Shown in pieces: positions 10,709 to 21,039 of a stretch of 64,000 nucleotides of DNA. The notes below the pieces were generated by a model. The model saw nothing but the letters and a program-made list of their open reading frames with translations. It was not told where the DNA came from and made no database searches. The position numbers and the translations under genes were made by a program. Positions within the stretch are counted from its first letter, which is position 1. Every line of letters begins with the position of its first letter. This DNA comes from Armigeres subalbatus (Eukaryota; Arthropoda; Insecta; Diptera; Culicidae). The stretch covers positions 40,368,120 to 40,432,119 of the forward strand of contig NC_085141.1 of assembly GCF_024139115.2 (NCBI RefSeq), in the 5' to 3' direction.

Positions 10709-10840
10709 CAATTCTCACACCAAAGTTTCAGAAGCTTCAGTTGTGTAACGTTCCAGCCCCCTTCGAAACATTTTTATTACACGGTGCTTTCTTGTTGATC
10801 GCAATAAACAAAATGTGCAATATTGTCCATTTACATTAAA

Positions 10841-11117
10841 TTTAAGGTGATTATAGAATGAAGCCCGTGGTGAATTTCAAATTCACCACACGTTTATTTA
10901 CATACATTTCCAAAAGCCCAAATCTGGCGTAATAGTTTTCGTACAGTGCCGAAACTCAAATTATGATTGTTCAGCATAACTAAGCAAACGATCTACTATT
11001 ATTTAAGCCCCATAGGCGTTATGGTTCTTTCATCTCGTGCTCTTGAAAAAAATATTGGAAAAGCACGTGGTTTACAAAATGGCCGATATGTGGCCTTATT
11101 GTATAATCACCTTAAAT
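10841..11117. mobile_element. MITE with TTTAAGGTGATTATA ends
   Basis: TTTAAGGTGATTATAGAATG at the left is matched by the inverse at the right (CATTGTATAATCACCTTAAA with two differences). A CCGTGG / CCACGT-like pair lies further inside. About 277 bp and non-coding; the target-site duplication is not resolved. Confidence 0.75.
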
Positions 11118-11440
11118 CATGCCCAAAAGTGAGAAGGCAGGTTTTGTGGGCCAAAATTGTTTAAATAGCACGTGCAGCAGTGTACAGAAAATTGATATCT
11201 GGAAACAGGGACAGAGGAAATCACTCCCACTATATTAAAACAGGTGAAATCCAGTGCAAAGTCAAGTCGCCAGTCGATTACAAACTTGACGCTGTGAATG
11301 AATAGAACGGTATGTGCATGAAGATCAGCAAGCGTCAACTCTCAGTACCAACATCAGGGTACGTCAAAATTTAACTTCAGCATAACACATTGATACTCAA
11401 TTTTAAATCTCAAATTTTAAAAATCAAAAATCAGGGTACG
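11118..11440. other. Short unassigned spacer
   Basis: AT-rich, no gene. CATCAGGGTACG and AATCAGGGTACG words recur near 11350 and 11430. Confidence 0.35.
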
Positions 11441-12165
11441 AGCAATAAATAAATATAAAATAATAATAAAAGGACCACAAATAATGCAAAATTTCCATAA
11501 ACAATTAAAACAATCTCCACAAAACAAAAATAAATTAGCACTTTCAAAAGCAAAAATTGCAATTATAAAAGAAGAATTTTCTATAAAGAAATCAAAATAT
11601 TTCTATAAAGAATACAAAATTTCCATGAATAAACCAATATTAGCAATAAACAATTACAAAATTTTATACAAATATTTTCCTAAAACAAAAAAAAAAATTT
11701 TCCACGAAAAAATCAACAAAGAGCAATAAAAAAATATGAAAATTTCCATAGAGAAATATAAAAGAGCAATAAAGCTGAGCCATAAATGACCCCTTCTTTA
11801 AAAGCGTATAAAGTTCATGGAACATTTTATCAGATTTATTGCTTTTCTGTATTTTTTTTTTTAATTTTCTTATTTTTTTATTGCTTTTTATTGATTATTT
11901 TGCGGAAAATTTTTTTTTTTTTTTTAAAAAAATATTTTGTGGAAAATGTTGTGATTGTTAGTTGCTAATATTGATTTATTTATGGAACTTTTGTATTCTA
12001 TTCCGTGGAACATTTTATTTTTTTTATGCAGGATTCTTCTTTTATAATTGCAATTTTTGCTTTTAAAAGTGCTATTTTTTTGTCTTAGGGTAAATTCTTA
12101 ATTGTTTTTGGAACTTTATTTGTGGAAATTTTATATTTATTTATTGCTAATATACACTAACTTCC
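11441..12165. repeat. Long AT-rich foldback (arms of about 340 bp)
   Basis: The left arm reads AGCAATAAATAAATATAAAA, TTAGCACTTTCAAAAGC, AAAATTGCAATTATAAAAG and CAATATTAGCAATAAACAA in order. The right arm carries the same words inverted in mirrored order (CTTTTATAATTGCAATTTTT, GCTTTTAAAAGTGCTA, TATTTATTTATTGCTAATAT). The centre is near 11800. No credible ORF. Shorter relatives occur at 1866-2115 and 46970-47500. The arms have clearly diverged, so this is an old insertion or an old duplication. Confidence 0.8.
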
Positions 12166-12169
12166 TACG

Positions 12170-12355
12170 AAACTTCGAGGCTACGATGGCCGTGTTCGAT
12201 TCCTGATCAGGTTTAGAAATATTTCTTACCGCCCCTCTGGGCAAAAGAGTTTTAAATTGTTCGCCTCAAGATAATATATAAAAAATGGCTTTGGGACATC
12301 GCCGGTAATAACTTGTTCCTCAGGAACTCTAAGCTGCTACGCGGAAATGCATCAG
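12170..12355 (+). mobile_element. Diverged tRNA-derived SINE, Feilai-like
   Basis: A B-box-like GTTCGATTCC is followed by a GGTTTAGAAA word, CCCTCTGGGC, a GCCGGTAATAACTTGTT segment and CTAAGCTGCTACGCGG. These occur in the same order as in the clearer Feilai-type copies. The tRNA head is mostly lost. Confidence 0.5.
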
Positions 12356-12955
12356 AAAAAATGTATGACAACAAAAAAAAATAACTTCCATAATTCTGAG
12401 AATATTTCAAACATCTGATTTTTTATTAGTTCCAGAAAATATGTTAAGAATCCCGAACGAAAGTTGGAATTCTTAACAGAATTCCAGGCGTACTCAGTGC
12501 TCTTTTCTGATTGATGATTCTGATTCTCTTTTTGGATTTATTCTTCTCCAAAATATGACTAAGGTGTTAAATTTTGATGGACCTATTGAAAATGATAAAT
12601 CTTATGTCGAATTCGTTTTTAAACCTGGGTCAGTGCCAACCCGAACCCTGAATAAAAAAACGTTTTCAGTTCCATCTGTCATTGGATACGGTGGTGTGCG
12701 TGGCATCGTGTTTGTTTTGATTCGAAACATATGATCACCATACCGGACTTTACCAGTGCACTGGCAGTTTGTGAGCCACAACGAATCAAATCATGATAAA
12801 AACGATCAAGTACGCGCTCTGATTTTCGCGAATTGCGAAATTTACTTTTGGATGGATATATCTACCCTGGATTCTCTATTCCTTTCTACTTCTTCAAGAA
12901 TTCCATTACTAGTTCATTCAGGCTTTTGCTCAAAGTTTTTGGAACTCCTCCGCAA
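12356..12955. other. Unassigned AT-rich DNA
   Basis: No gene, RNA or clear repeat recognised. Confidence 0.4.
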
Positions 12956-13742
12956 GCTCTTACAGGCATTTATTCGAACTTTCTTTCCGTAATGCCCCCG
13001 GAAAATTCTTCAGGTATTCCTTCGGAAATTTCATCAGGAATTGCTCCGGAAGTTCTTTCAGGAATCCATTCAGAAGTTCCTATTCTTCCTGAAGTAACGT
13101 TCGTAGCTCGGGAGTTCGTTAGGAAAGTTCCGAAGTTCCTTCACAAATTCCTTCGGAAGTTCCTTCCCAAAATCCTTGAAATATTCCTTCAGGAATTCCT
13201 TTGAAAATTTCTTCAGGAATTCCTCCCAAAAATCCTTCAAAAAATCTTCCGGAAGTTCCTTCAGTAAATCATTTGGAAATTCATTCACGAAATCCAACAA
13301 ATCCAACAGGAATTCCTCCAGAAGTACCATCAGCAATTCCTCGGGAAGCTCCAGAATTTCCTCTGGAAGTTCCTCCAGGAATTCCTGCGGTAGTTCCTCC
13401 AAAGATTTCTCCGGAAGTTCCTCCAGAAATTCCTCTAGAACTTCCTCCAGGAATTTCTCAGGAAGTTCCTCCAGGAATTCCACCGGCTGTTCCTCCAGGA
13501 ATTCCTTCGGTGGTTCCTCCAGAAATTCTTCCGGTAGTTCCTCCAGAAGTTCCTCCAGGAATTCCTCCGGAAGCTCCTCTAGGAATTTCTCCGGAAGTTC
13601 CTCCAGGAATTCGTCCGAAAGTTCCTCCAAGTGCTTCCAGAAATTCCTCTGGAGCTTCCTCCAGGAATTCTCCCGTTGTTCCACCATAAATTCCTCCGTT
13701 TGGTCATCCAGGGATTACTCCGGAAGTTCCTCCAAAAATGTT
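12956..13742 (+). repeat. Minisatellite, 24-bp dimeric unit (GTTCCTCCAGGAATTCC type)
   Basis: Alternating 13-bp (GGAAGTTCCTCCA) and 11-bp (GGAATTCCTCC) half-units form a 24-bp period, best conserved at about 13330-13680 and decaying at both ends. Because 24 is a multiple of three, the array reads as eight-residue peptide repeats: EVPPGIPP in one plus frame, and Glu/Leu-rich LEELPEEF on the minus strand. Frames of 162-205 codons therefore appear on both strands and should not be taken as genes. Each unit contains the palindrome GGAATTCC. Confidence 0.88.
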
Positions 13743-14235
13743 TGGAAAAAATATGAAGCCTAAAATATTGCTCTAATGCATTCCTGGAAGAATTCGCAAT
13801 GGAATGAATACGAGACTTCAATGAGGAATACCTGAATGAAATATATGAATTCTTTGAAGAATTTCCGCATGCTTTTTTTGGAAGAACTACTTAAATAAAT
13901 AATAAATGAGGGAATTTTCGAACAAATTTCAAATGAATTATTGAAGGCCCATTATATTTTCGTTTAAACAAATTCTCCTGGAATTACTGAGAAGTCCTAG
14001 GGTAATATAAATATAATGCAAAAGTAGACAAATATCATAGGGAATAAAAAATTTCCGTAAAACGGATTTCGATGCGCATTCTTTATTGAATGCACAAACA
14101 GTTTCGTTATCACTCTGGTTTGTATTTCCCTTCGGCTTGTTTGTTCCACCCATATGGTTTTGACAGTTGAAGTGCAGTTGTATTGGTGAACCTGGTGCGA
14201 AACTGTGAAACAACACAGTGCGAACCCGACAGCTT
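13743..14235. other. Unassigned AT-rich DNA
   Basis: No gene recognised. The only longer open frame (92 codons, minus strand) has no family resemblance I can name. Confidence 0.4.
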
Positions 14236-14334
14236 TGGGGTTGGAACTAGTGCGAACCTAGTTCCAACCTGAGCGAATAAAAAAAACACTTTGACAGCAC
14301 TTAGGTTGGAACTGGTTCCAACCTAGGTTGGAAC
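14236..14334. repeat. Palindromic GGTTGGAAC cluster
   Basis: Four or more copies of GGTTGGAAC and its inverse occur within 100 bp. They include an exact inverted repeat at 14303-14324 with a two-base centre and an overlapping CCTAGGTTGGAAC. The cluster can fold into alternative hairpins. It may be a MITE or a protein-binding cluster; the sequence does not decide. Confidence 0.55.
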
Positions 14335-14612
14335 TTTTTAAATACGAATTCGACATTAGTATTTTAATTAAGAAACTAAGATTATAACACTGCGATGTTC
14401 ATCTTAAGCCTTCCACAACACAGCGGAAATATGAAAGGCTACATAGCAGATCATGCTGAAGGTGACTGGTTTCGAACGGATATCTGGGTATGGGCTATTC
14501 ATGTTTCATGTCTAGATAAGTCAAGTATGTATAACGATTGTTTATTGATTTTCATTTACAAACCGATATGGCTGAAAAGCAGATACTACTACTGGTTGAT
14601 ACTGGACCTACA

Positions 14613-14634
14613 ATATGAGAGATAGGTTTGTAAT
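14613..14634. repeat. Target-site duplication of SINE, left copy (22 bp)
   Basis: Identical over 22 bases to 15062-15083. It directly abuts the GCTAAT-type tail of the minus-strand SINE. Confidence 0.88.
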
Positions 14635-15061
14635 TAGCATTAGCATTAGCATTGAGCAATTCGCACAAATTCGTAGGTGGTACAAGCCAAGACTATTGTA
14701 TGAGAGTAGCAACACATTCATCCGTTACCACAGATATTGATTTGGGACTAATCGCTATCTCTTAGATGGAAGCAATGCACTCTCCAATAGTCGAGATCTG
14801 TCCTGGACACGTCCTTGCGAATGATGAGGAAAGGGAAGGATGGTTAGTTGGACACCTACTTATGAAAGATGCAGAGAACTCTACGACCTCTCATAGGTGC
14901 CACGGGAGGTTTTTGGATTGTTAGTGTTGAAGGTTTAACAGTAGGAATCGTTCTGGTAGAACAAAGAAATACAAAGTAGGAAAGGGACGAGCCTGGAATT
15001 GAACCCACGGCCTCCTGCTTATAAGGCAGAAGCGGTAGTCACTAGACCACCGAGCTCGTCT
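14635..15061 (-). mobile_element. tRNA-derived SINE with tRNA-Ile(TAT)-like head
   Basis: A 427-bp unit on the minus strand: a 75-nt tRNA-like head at its 5' end (14986-15060), an unrelated body of about 330 bp, and a 3' tail of GCTAAT repeats that appears on the plus strand as TAGCATTAGCATTAGC. Perfect 22-bp duplications flank it. It encodes no protein and would have been copied by the machinery of a LINE sharing its 3' end. I cannot name the family. It is not Feilai, whose head and tail differ. Confidence 0.85.
14986..15060 (-). tRNA. tRNA-Ile(TAT)-like head of the SINE
   Basis: On the minus strand the 75 bases fold as a tRNA. GACGAGC and GCTCGTC make a perfect 7-bp acceptor stem. GGTG/TACC forms the D stem. 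TCTGC and GCAGG flank the 7-base loop CTTATAA, giving anticodon TAT. The T arm contains the B-box GGTTCAATTCC. The A-box is TGGTCTAGTGACTACC. It lies inside a SINE with target-site duplications, so it serves as an RNA polymerase III promoter and is probably not a working tRNA gene. No intron is seen. Confidence 0.6.
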
Positions 15062-15083
15062 ATATGAGAGATAGGTTTGTAAT
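15062..15083. repeat. Target-site duplication of SINE, right copy (22 bp)
   Basis: Exact match of 14613-14634, on the 5' side of the minus-strand SINE. Confidence 0.88.
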
Positions 15084-15103
15084 CGTTTAAAAATTGGTGT
15101 CTG

Positions 15104-15235
15104 AGTGTCTGAGTGGTTAGCATGTCTGCTTCTCATTCCAGTGTGGCTGGGCTCAATTTCAGTTGGCACCGTTGATATTAGATAAGACGGAAAATGTTGG
15201 ATCATGCCTTTTTTCGAATGATGATGCAGCAACAA
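15104..15235 (+). mobile_element. Possible second tRNA-derived SINE head
   Basis: TGAGTGGTTAGCATG resembles an A-box and GGGCTCAATTTC a weak B-box. GGTGTC and GGCACC could pair as the acceptor stem. The segment continues about 65 bp past the tRNA-like part. It is diverged and has no visible duplication. Confidence 0.4.
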
Positions 15236-15962
15236 TAAACAAACAGCAAACAATCATATACCACAAGGTGTGGTTCCCTTTGAACCCGGGATTATAATGC
15301 GGTATTCTAATTATGTAATATTTTTTTTTGGTGTTTGCTCTGTCTTTCTATACTCGATTTTCTGCTTTAGTTATTCTGTACATCTTCTTACGCTCCGATG
15401 ACAAACCTCATGGTGAATGGCTTCTAAATGAACTCGGGAGCTAATGGGGACCTTTTAAAAACCGACTTCTATGTGACAAAATGTGTTTCAGGTCAGGTCT
15501 CTTTAAAGGTTTGGTAAGATTGTCAAAAAAGCACTGTCCAACGTTCGCTCCCTTACCTAAGCAGATCTAGTTCACTACGAAGCAGAAATTCCGAATGAAT
15601 AATCAACATGTTTGTATGTTCAACAGTTAATTGAACAAAAGTTAAATGAACTTTTTTTTCAAAAGGGCATAATTCATTTTTACCTTGAGTTTTGGTGCGC
15701 TCATTATTTAAACTACTTCGGAGGCTGTGCATGGCATGAAATGTTAAAAAACAAAAACCAAAGGCATAAAAACCGTTTGAAAAATAAAATACATACGTAC
15801 ATATTGAGCACTCAACACCAAGCATTTAGAAAACGAATAGAACATTTACACAACACAGCAGTGTTCCAATTTCAAAGAATGTTTCCTATTCAAAGAATGT
15901 TTCTTAAATTAATATTTTTTGAAATTTTAATGCAAAATCCGCCATTACGCATTTTTGTCTCA
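15236..15962. other. Unassigned AT-rich DNA
   Basis: No gene recognised. A plus-strand open frame at 15612-16019 runs into the hAT-like end and is probably chance. Confidence 0.4.
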
Positions 15963-16027
15963 GGTACCCCCCAGAGACCAGCGAAGGTACCCCAGGGGTA
16001 TATGTACCCCAGGTTGTGAACCGCTGT
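15963..16027 (-). mobile_element. hAT-like transposon end, fragment
   Basis: GGTACCCCCCAGAGACCAGC, then GGTACCCCAGGGGTAT and CCCCAGGTTGTGAACCGCTG. On the minus strand this begins CAGCGGTTCACAACCTGGGG, the characteristic end of many hAT elements. A related fragment lies at 49465-49530. No transposase is nearby. Confidence 0.6.
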
Positions 16028-18027
16028 TGTAGTGCATGGATATAACATTTCTAAGTCAGCTTTTTAAAAGATTTTATTCGATTTAGTATATTAAGTGAAA
16101 TAATGATCATATGCCGGTACCCTCGGGCCCTCCTTAGCCGTGCGGTAAGACCACAATTTCAGTCCAAAAACAAACATTTTATTGAAGGCTCAGAGACCTA
16201 TAGTGTTATATACCAATCGACTTAGCTCGACGAACCAAGCAATTGTCTATCTGTCCGTGTGTATGTGCGTGTGCACACAAAAGCTAATAAAAACATTAGC
16301 CAAATTCTCGCAATAAGTTGCATTCGCCATACTATTTAGATTTCTCAAGTTTTCAAGAAGCCAAAACACCGTTCTAAGATTTTACAAAAGAAAAACATAA
16401 TCAGTTATCAAATCAGTAAATTAATGAACTGATTATGGCTCAATTCAGCTTAACTCTAAGAGCAAAATCTGCAATGATTCAAATTGTTCGGGGCTGTCAT
16501 TTTGAGTATGAATCTGAAACAATATGAATTATGTATAACAGTGGGGTTTCAAAAGAAACGTTCAATTCTAAGTAACGTAATTATTTCAATCATCTGTAAA
16601 AAAAATCAAACATGAATAGAACTCTGCCGAGAAAATCAGCCACGTTGTTCTATTTTGCTTCAGATTCAATCTAGAATAGTGTTCGAAAAATTGCAATGAA
16701 ACTGAATCACTACTGATTTTACGCTAATGGCCTAATTTGAATAATTAAATAGTAACAAAACGTATAGAATGTGAAATGGCGCATAAATACAATGTTAACC
16801 CGATGTCATCACGCGCCGAGTTTATCACATTCTCCATCCGATTTTATATCGTTTTTGTCCCTTTTTTGTTATCTAGGGCCGTCCATAAACCACGTAGACT
16901 GCCAAAGAGGGGAGGGAGCTGGTTTCATGAGAGTCTAGGTTTGTAATAAATATTCGAAGCAGTACCGTTTGCTTGTCACACAAAAAGGTCATTATAAATT
17001 ATACCTAATCATTTATTAATTAATATAATTGGACCCAAATAGGAGCGATGGAGCACATTTGTAAAAATTTGGTTGGAAAGCCATTTTCACATACATAAAA
17101 GTCCATTACACCCGAATAAATAATATTGAATATGACGAATAATTTAATTTAATAAATAAATTGTATAATATGGACCAGCAAACGGACCAACTTTACATAC
17201 ATTTGGTATGGGATTTTCCGTGTAAAAACAGAATCGGGTGTATTCAGGAATATCAATTTGAATGTTGTTTTGCAAAGAAAATATAATTTTGCTCAGTGTG
17301 ACTGACTTTAATTAATAAGGAAGTGGACGGGAAAATTCGTTTCAATAATTGCAATAAGTACGACATAAGCAAATTTCGAGAAAAGTTGTAAATTGTTTCC
17401 AAGCTGAAAATATTCTCAAACAATTTCGTGCTCGCAAGATTGTGAACCGGACGGTTCAAAGCAAACGTCGTTCTAAAGACTCTCGGTGCTAGCCACAACA
17501 GTATCGTCCAGAGGAGGTAGGAAAGTAGGAAAGAAGTTTCCCAACTCAAAAAATCATTCATATAATCATTTATAGTGAATTTCTGAAAGGTTTTTATCAT
17601 TACAATTCAATATTACATTCATTATCGAAATGTGGCGCAAAAATTGAGAAAAATCGTTTGATTTTCACCTAAAATCAACGTTTTTCAACTCTTCCGTTTA
17701 ATCAAATAGGCTTTACAAACAACCATGCGTTTACATTTATTTTTCATGCAAATGTTTCACTTTGCCCCAGACCCATACGCTTAACTAGAGTCTCGGTCGG
17801 GTGGGTGGGGGTTTGGAATGGGGACGATAGCCCCAACTGGTGAGGAATCATTTTCTAAGTCGATTCAGAGCACTGCACGCATGGGCTGCCAAGGATTATG
17901 CCTTTGCTGCTAATTTGTCTTGTTGGTAGTGTTTATCCAATATGCGAAAAATTTAACTGCTTTCCAGTGATGGTGTGATTGAATCTATACTTGTCTACTT
18001 TTCATAATTATTGTATAAATTATAGAC
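16028..18027. other. AT-rich DNA with repeat scraps
   Basis: A Feilai-type start scrap (CCTTAGCCGTGCGGTAAGAC) lies at about 16133-16152. At about 16198-16290, TAGTGTTATATACCAATCGA and a GTGTGTATGTGCGTGTG run match, inverted, the repeat at 46400-46950. The stretch at 16785-16900 is related to 2570-2680 and contains GGGCCGTCCATAAACCACG. The 115-codon minus-strand frame at 17253-17600 shows no family resemblance. Confidence 0.4.
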
Positions 18028-18030
18028 CAT

Positions 18031-18031
<1 letters not shown>

Positions 18032-18077
<46 letters not shown>
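18032..18077 (+). repeat. A-run followed by (TA)n microsatellite
   Basis: About 19 A residues followed by about 13 TA repeats. A length-variable site with no other visible role. Confidence 0.95.
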
Positions 18078-18080
<3 letters not shown>

Positions 18081-18215
18081 ATGGGCCGGTTCTTATGATT
18101 CAGTTCTATTTGATGCCCTGATACTCTGTGCAAAATTTCAGCCAAATCGGTCAACGTAAGCTGCACCTAGGAGGGAGCTCTTAATACTACACATCAAGTT
18201 AAATAAATACTGTCG

Positions 18216-18596
18216 TCAGGCAAAGATGGCTGGTGACTTCTGCTGGTGACTTCTGTTTAGATATATTTTTATGATAGCTCTTTTCTTTAAGTCTCTGTTC
18301 TCCTCCTCAACGATAACAAGTCGCTGCATAGAATTAATAAGTCGCTCCACATCCAATGCGTAATCATGATCATGGGCCAAATGCTTGTCGCGAGTTTTCC
18401 TTGGATTTTCGTTAGTTAGGTGTGTTTGCTGATCGATATCGACATTTCCCAATTCAACTTCTCCAGTAACATTAAATTCGTTATCCTCATATTCGCGGTC
18501 TAAGCCCAATGGAGTTTCTTCTTCGATCGATGAAATATCTATTTCCATCGAAGCTGATATTATTGCTGCCGGATTAGCCGGTAAAAGCGATGGAGC
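18216..18596 (-). CDS. Possible exon fragment, acidic with short coiled coil
   Basis: The frame reads APSLLPANPAAIISASMEID, then an acidic stretch (SSIEEETPLGLDREYEDNEF), a His/Asp-rich segment and LINSMQRLVIVEEENRDLKK, which could be a short coiled coil. It looks more like natural coding sequence than its neighbours. A TTTCGCAG acceptor-like site sits at 18597-18604 on the minus strand, and an ATG lies just upstream at 18608. The end falls in a direct repeat (GTCACCAGCAGAA), so the stop at 18216 may not be the original. I cannot name the family. It could be a piece of a host gene or of a DNA transposon. Confidence 0.3.
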   Translation of the reverse strand, partial: APSLLPANPAAIISASMEIDISSIEEETPLGLDREYEDNEFNVTGEVELGNVDIDQQTHLTNENPRKTRDKHLAHDHDYALDVERLINSMQRLVIVEEENRDLKKRAIIKIYLNRSHQQKSPAIFA

Positions 18597-18608
18597 TGCG
18601 AAATGCAT

Positions 18609-20764
18609 TAAGCTAAAATTGATTTAATAGGGGACGGGTTTGTCAGGTTTTGTTCTTTTATTGTTTTCTATAACCAATTCTGTTCAAATTTTGCCTAATC
18701 ATTCTTTGCATTTCAAAAATTTGGTCAACAAAAACTCCCCTGAAAAAAATAGAACAAAACCTGCCAAAGCCGTCATTTCCCCTAGCTGGACTTTGTTATC
18801 ATTGTTCTTATAAAGAGTGATTTGTAAAAGCAGAGTTGGCGAAATTTTTGAGCAGATTTGATTGTTCTTATTGATACTCGGTTTGGACAAAACTCGATCC
18901 AGGGTCTTACATCCCTAAACATAATTTAATACACGCACTTCATCAAATGAGAATAAGATGGGTAAACAGCTTGCCAGTTCAGTTTTAAAGGAACTGTTTT
19001 GGCCATCGCCTTGTGTGAGTTGTTTGCATGGCGCGATGGCTCAGCTGTTATTGTTTTATTTTATTGACATTAAATGTTTTTTTTATGAAATTAAATGAAA
19101 TTTTCTCCAAAAGATGATCGATTAAAATTAACAGTGTACTAGTTCGGTTTTTGTCCACTTGCGGCGCTTATCGTGTCTCCGTAAAATCATTGTAGTCGGG
19201 TATCTTGTTGCTTCTTGTCATCTTTGCGTCAGGGAACAAGTAAATTTTCAACAGGAAAAAGCAATCAACGCAGGCGCCAACTAAATAGAAAATAATTGTT
19301 TTGCGTGTTACTGTTGTTATATTCCCTTGGAACATTTTCTTGTTGAGAGTATTGTTCTCTTGTTAAATAAAACTGAAAACACGACTTATTATACGATATT
19401 CAAATTTCAAAGCAAGGCTTCGGGTCGTAGCGTGCCGCTGTTGTTAGAAATATGTTATGAATTTTTCTTTACGAATTTTACAAATTTTGATTCGTCATTC
19501 GGTGCGTGTGGAGATTGAGTTGTAAAAAAACGCTTGAGGACAAGCCTCCCGGAATCCAAAACAAAATTCACTCGTTTTTTCAAGGGCACACTTAATACGG
19601 AAGCAATGCACAAATGTCATTTTAATTACTTATCTCTGCATCATCTATTTTGTTTTGACGTTTCTGTATGTAGTAAATGGTAGTAAACTTTAGTAATGGC
19701 TTAAGTTCGAATGTAGCATATGCCATACGTTCGAAAAGTTTTTTTTATTAATATGAAACATGCAGTTTTCTCTGTGGACTTTACTTTTGAGTAGATAGAT
19801 TTTGAGATTTGTTTTTTGGGTGCATGACTGACGCCTTCCTTATTCGAAGAGTAAGCCATGACGCAAGACGAACGCTGTTTGAAACCGGTGTCAAATTTTT
19901 TTCCGCGATATATTTTTTCAAAAGTTTAGTTTAATGCAGAAAGTTTTCAGAAAATCCAGTTGATATTGGTGGCGTTGGCGGTCTTATCTGCTGCAGTTTG
20001 ATGAGCAAGACAAAGAAGAGAAAAGTGATGTTCCTGATGCTTGTTTCGTCCAGGGTTTCGACCGTACTGTCTCCAGACTCCAGACGACGAATGAGGATGG
20101 CTTGTTCAAACGATTCGATTTGTGCGTTGACAGTTGTGCGTTGCTTCCGTATCGAGTGGTGTGCCCCCGAAAACGCGAGCACTTTGAAACTTGGATTCCG
20201 TGAGGAGTGACCTTAATAATACAATCAAGCCCTCATTCCCCAGATTGACCTAATAGATGGGGAGAAGAGGCCGCCCTTTATCTACGAAATGTCAATAATA
20301 GGAAGTTGGCAATCCCATTATTCCTATCCAAATCGCTTTAAACGGGTGCCCTGATGATTATTTTATATATAATCACTGAATTTTGAAATAAACCATTTAT
20401 ACATATAATGGAATTCTCTCACCAAATTTCCGTTCGTGGGTAATACTCTTTGTTCCATCATTTCTCCTGGATCGGTGAGATCCTTGCTCCAGCACCAGTA
20501 TATTGTGGAAATGCTCTGCCTCTCGGGGAATCGTTTGCACGAACTTTCTTCTGAAAAGAGATTCTTTACTCATCTCGTTGATTTCGCATAAGTGTCTCTG
20601 CTTATGGAACCACCCAACCCATTTTTGGCCCTTAATACAGGAATTTGATGAAATGCAAATAATAATTTAAACATGATAGAATTGTTTGTCAGATATGACC
20701 ATTGCTATCGGCAGGTGCTTTGCTACAATAGATGGTAGTATCATCATCATCATAGACGACTGAC
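18609..20764. other. Unassigned DNA
   Basis: No gene recognised. A minus-strand frame at 19931-20182 (SFEQAILIRRLESGDSTVET within it) has natural-looking composition but starts without ATG and matches nothing I know. The duplication CGACTGAC at 20757-20764 belongs to the SINE that follows. Confidence 0.35.
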
Positions 20765-21039
20765 CCCTTCCTTAGGGCTGGGACCTTCCTTGCGTAAGAT
20801 GTGCGGCTACAAAGCAAGACCATGCTGAAGGTGGCTGAGTTCGATTCTCGAATCCCGATCCGGTCTAGAAAATTTTCGGGTTGCAAATTTTCACGACTTG
20901 CCTGGGCATAAGAGTGCAAAAATGGTAACTTGTCTTAGAAACCTCGCAGTTAACAACTGTTGAAGCGCTTAATGAACACTCAGATGCGAGGCGACAATGT
21001 CCCAGTGGGGAATGCCAATAAGAAGAAGTAAGAAGAAGG
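20765..21039 (+). mobile_element. Feilai-type tRNA-derived SINE
   Basis: It contains GCGGCTACAAAGCAAGACCA, CATGCTGAAGGTGGCTGAG, a B-box-like GAGTTCGATTCTCG, the GGTCTAGAAAATTTTCGG body start, CTTGCCTGGGCATAAGAGTG, AACCTCGCAGTTAACAACTG, and ends in AGAAGAAG repeats. These are hallmarks of the Aedes Feilai SINE as I know it. CGACTGAC at 20757-20764 and 21040-21047 looks like the target-site duplication. Confidence 0.88.

Noticed and set aside
13070..13689. Proline-rich (plus) and Glu/Leu-rich (minus) proteins of 162-205 residues
   Set aside because: Both strands are open because of the 24-bp minisatellite. There is no non-repetitive domain, start context or homologue.
14986..15060. Independent functional tRNA-Ile gene
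   Set aside because: The fold is good, but the sequence is the head of a 427-bp unit with a SINE tail and perfect target-site duplications. I keep it as a tRNA-like SINE head.
19931..20182. Minus-strand frame of 83 codons with natural-looking composition
   Set aside because: It has no ATG start, no domain and no convincing splice sites. It was too weak to list as a gene.
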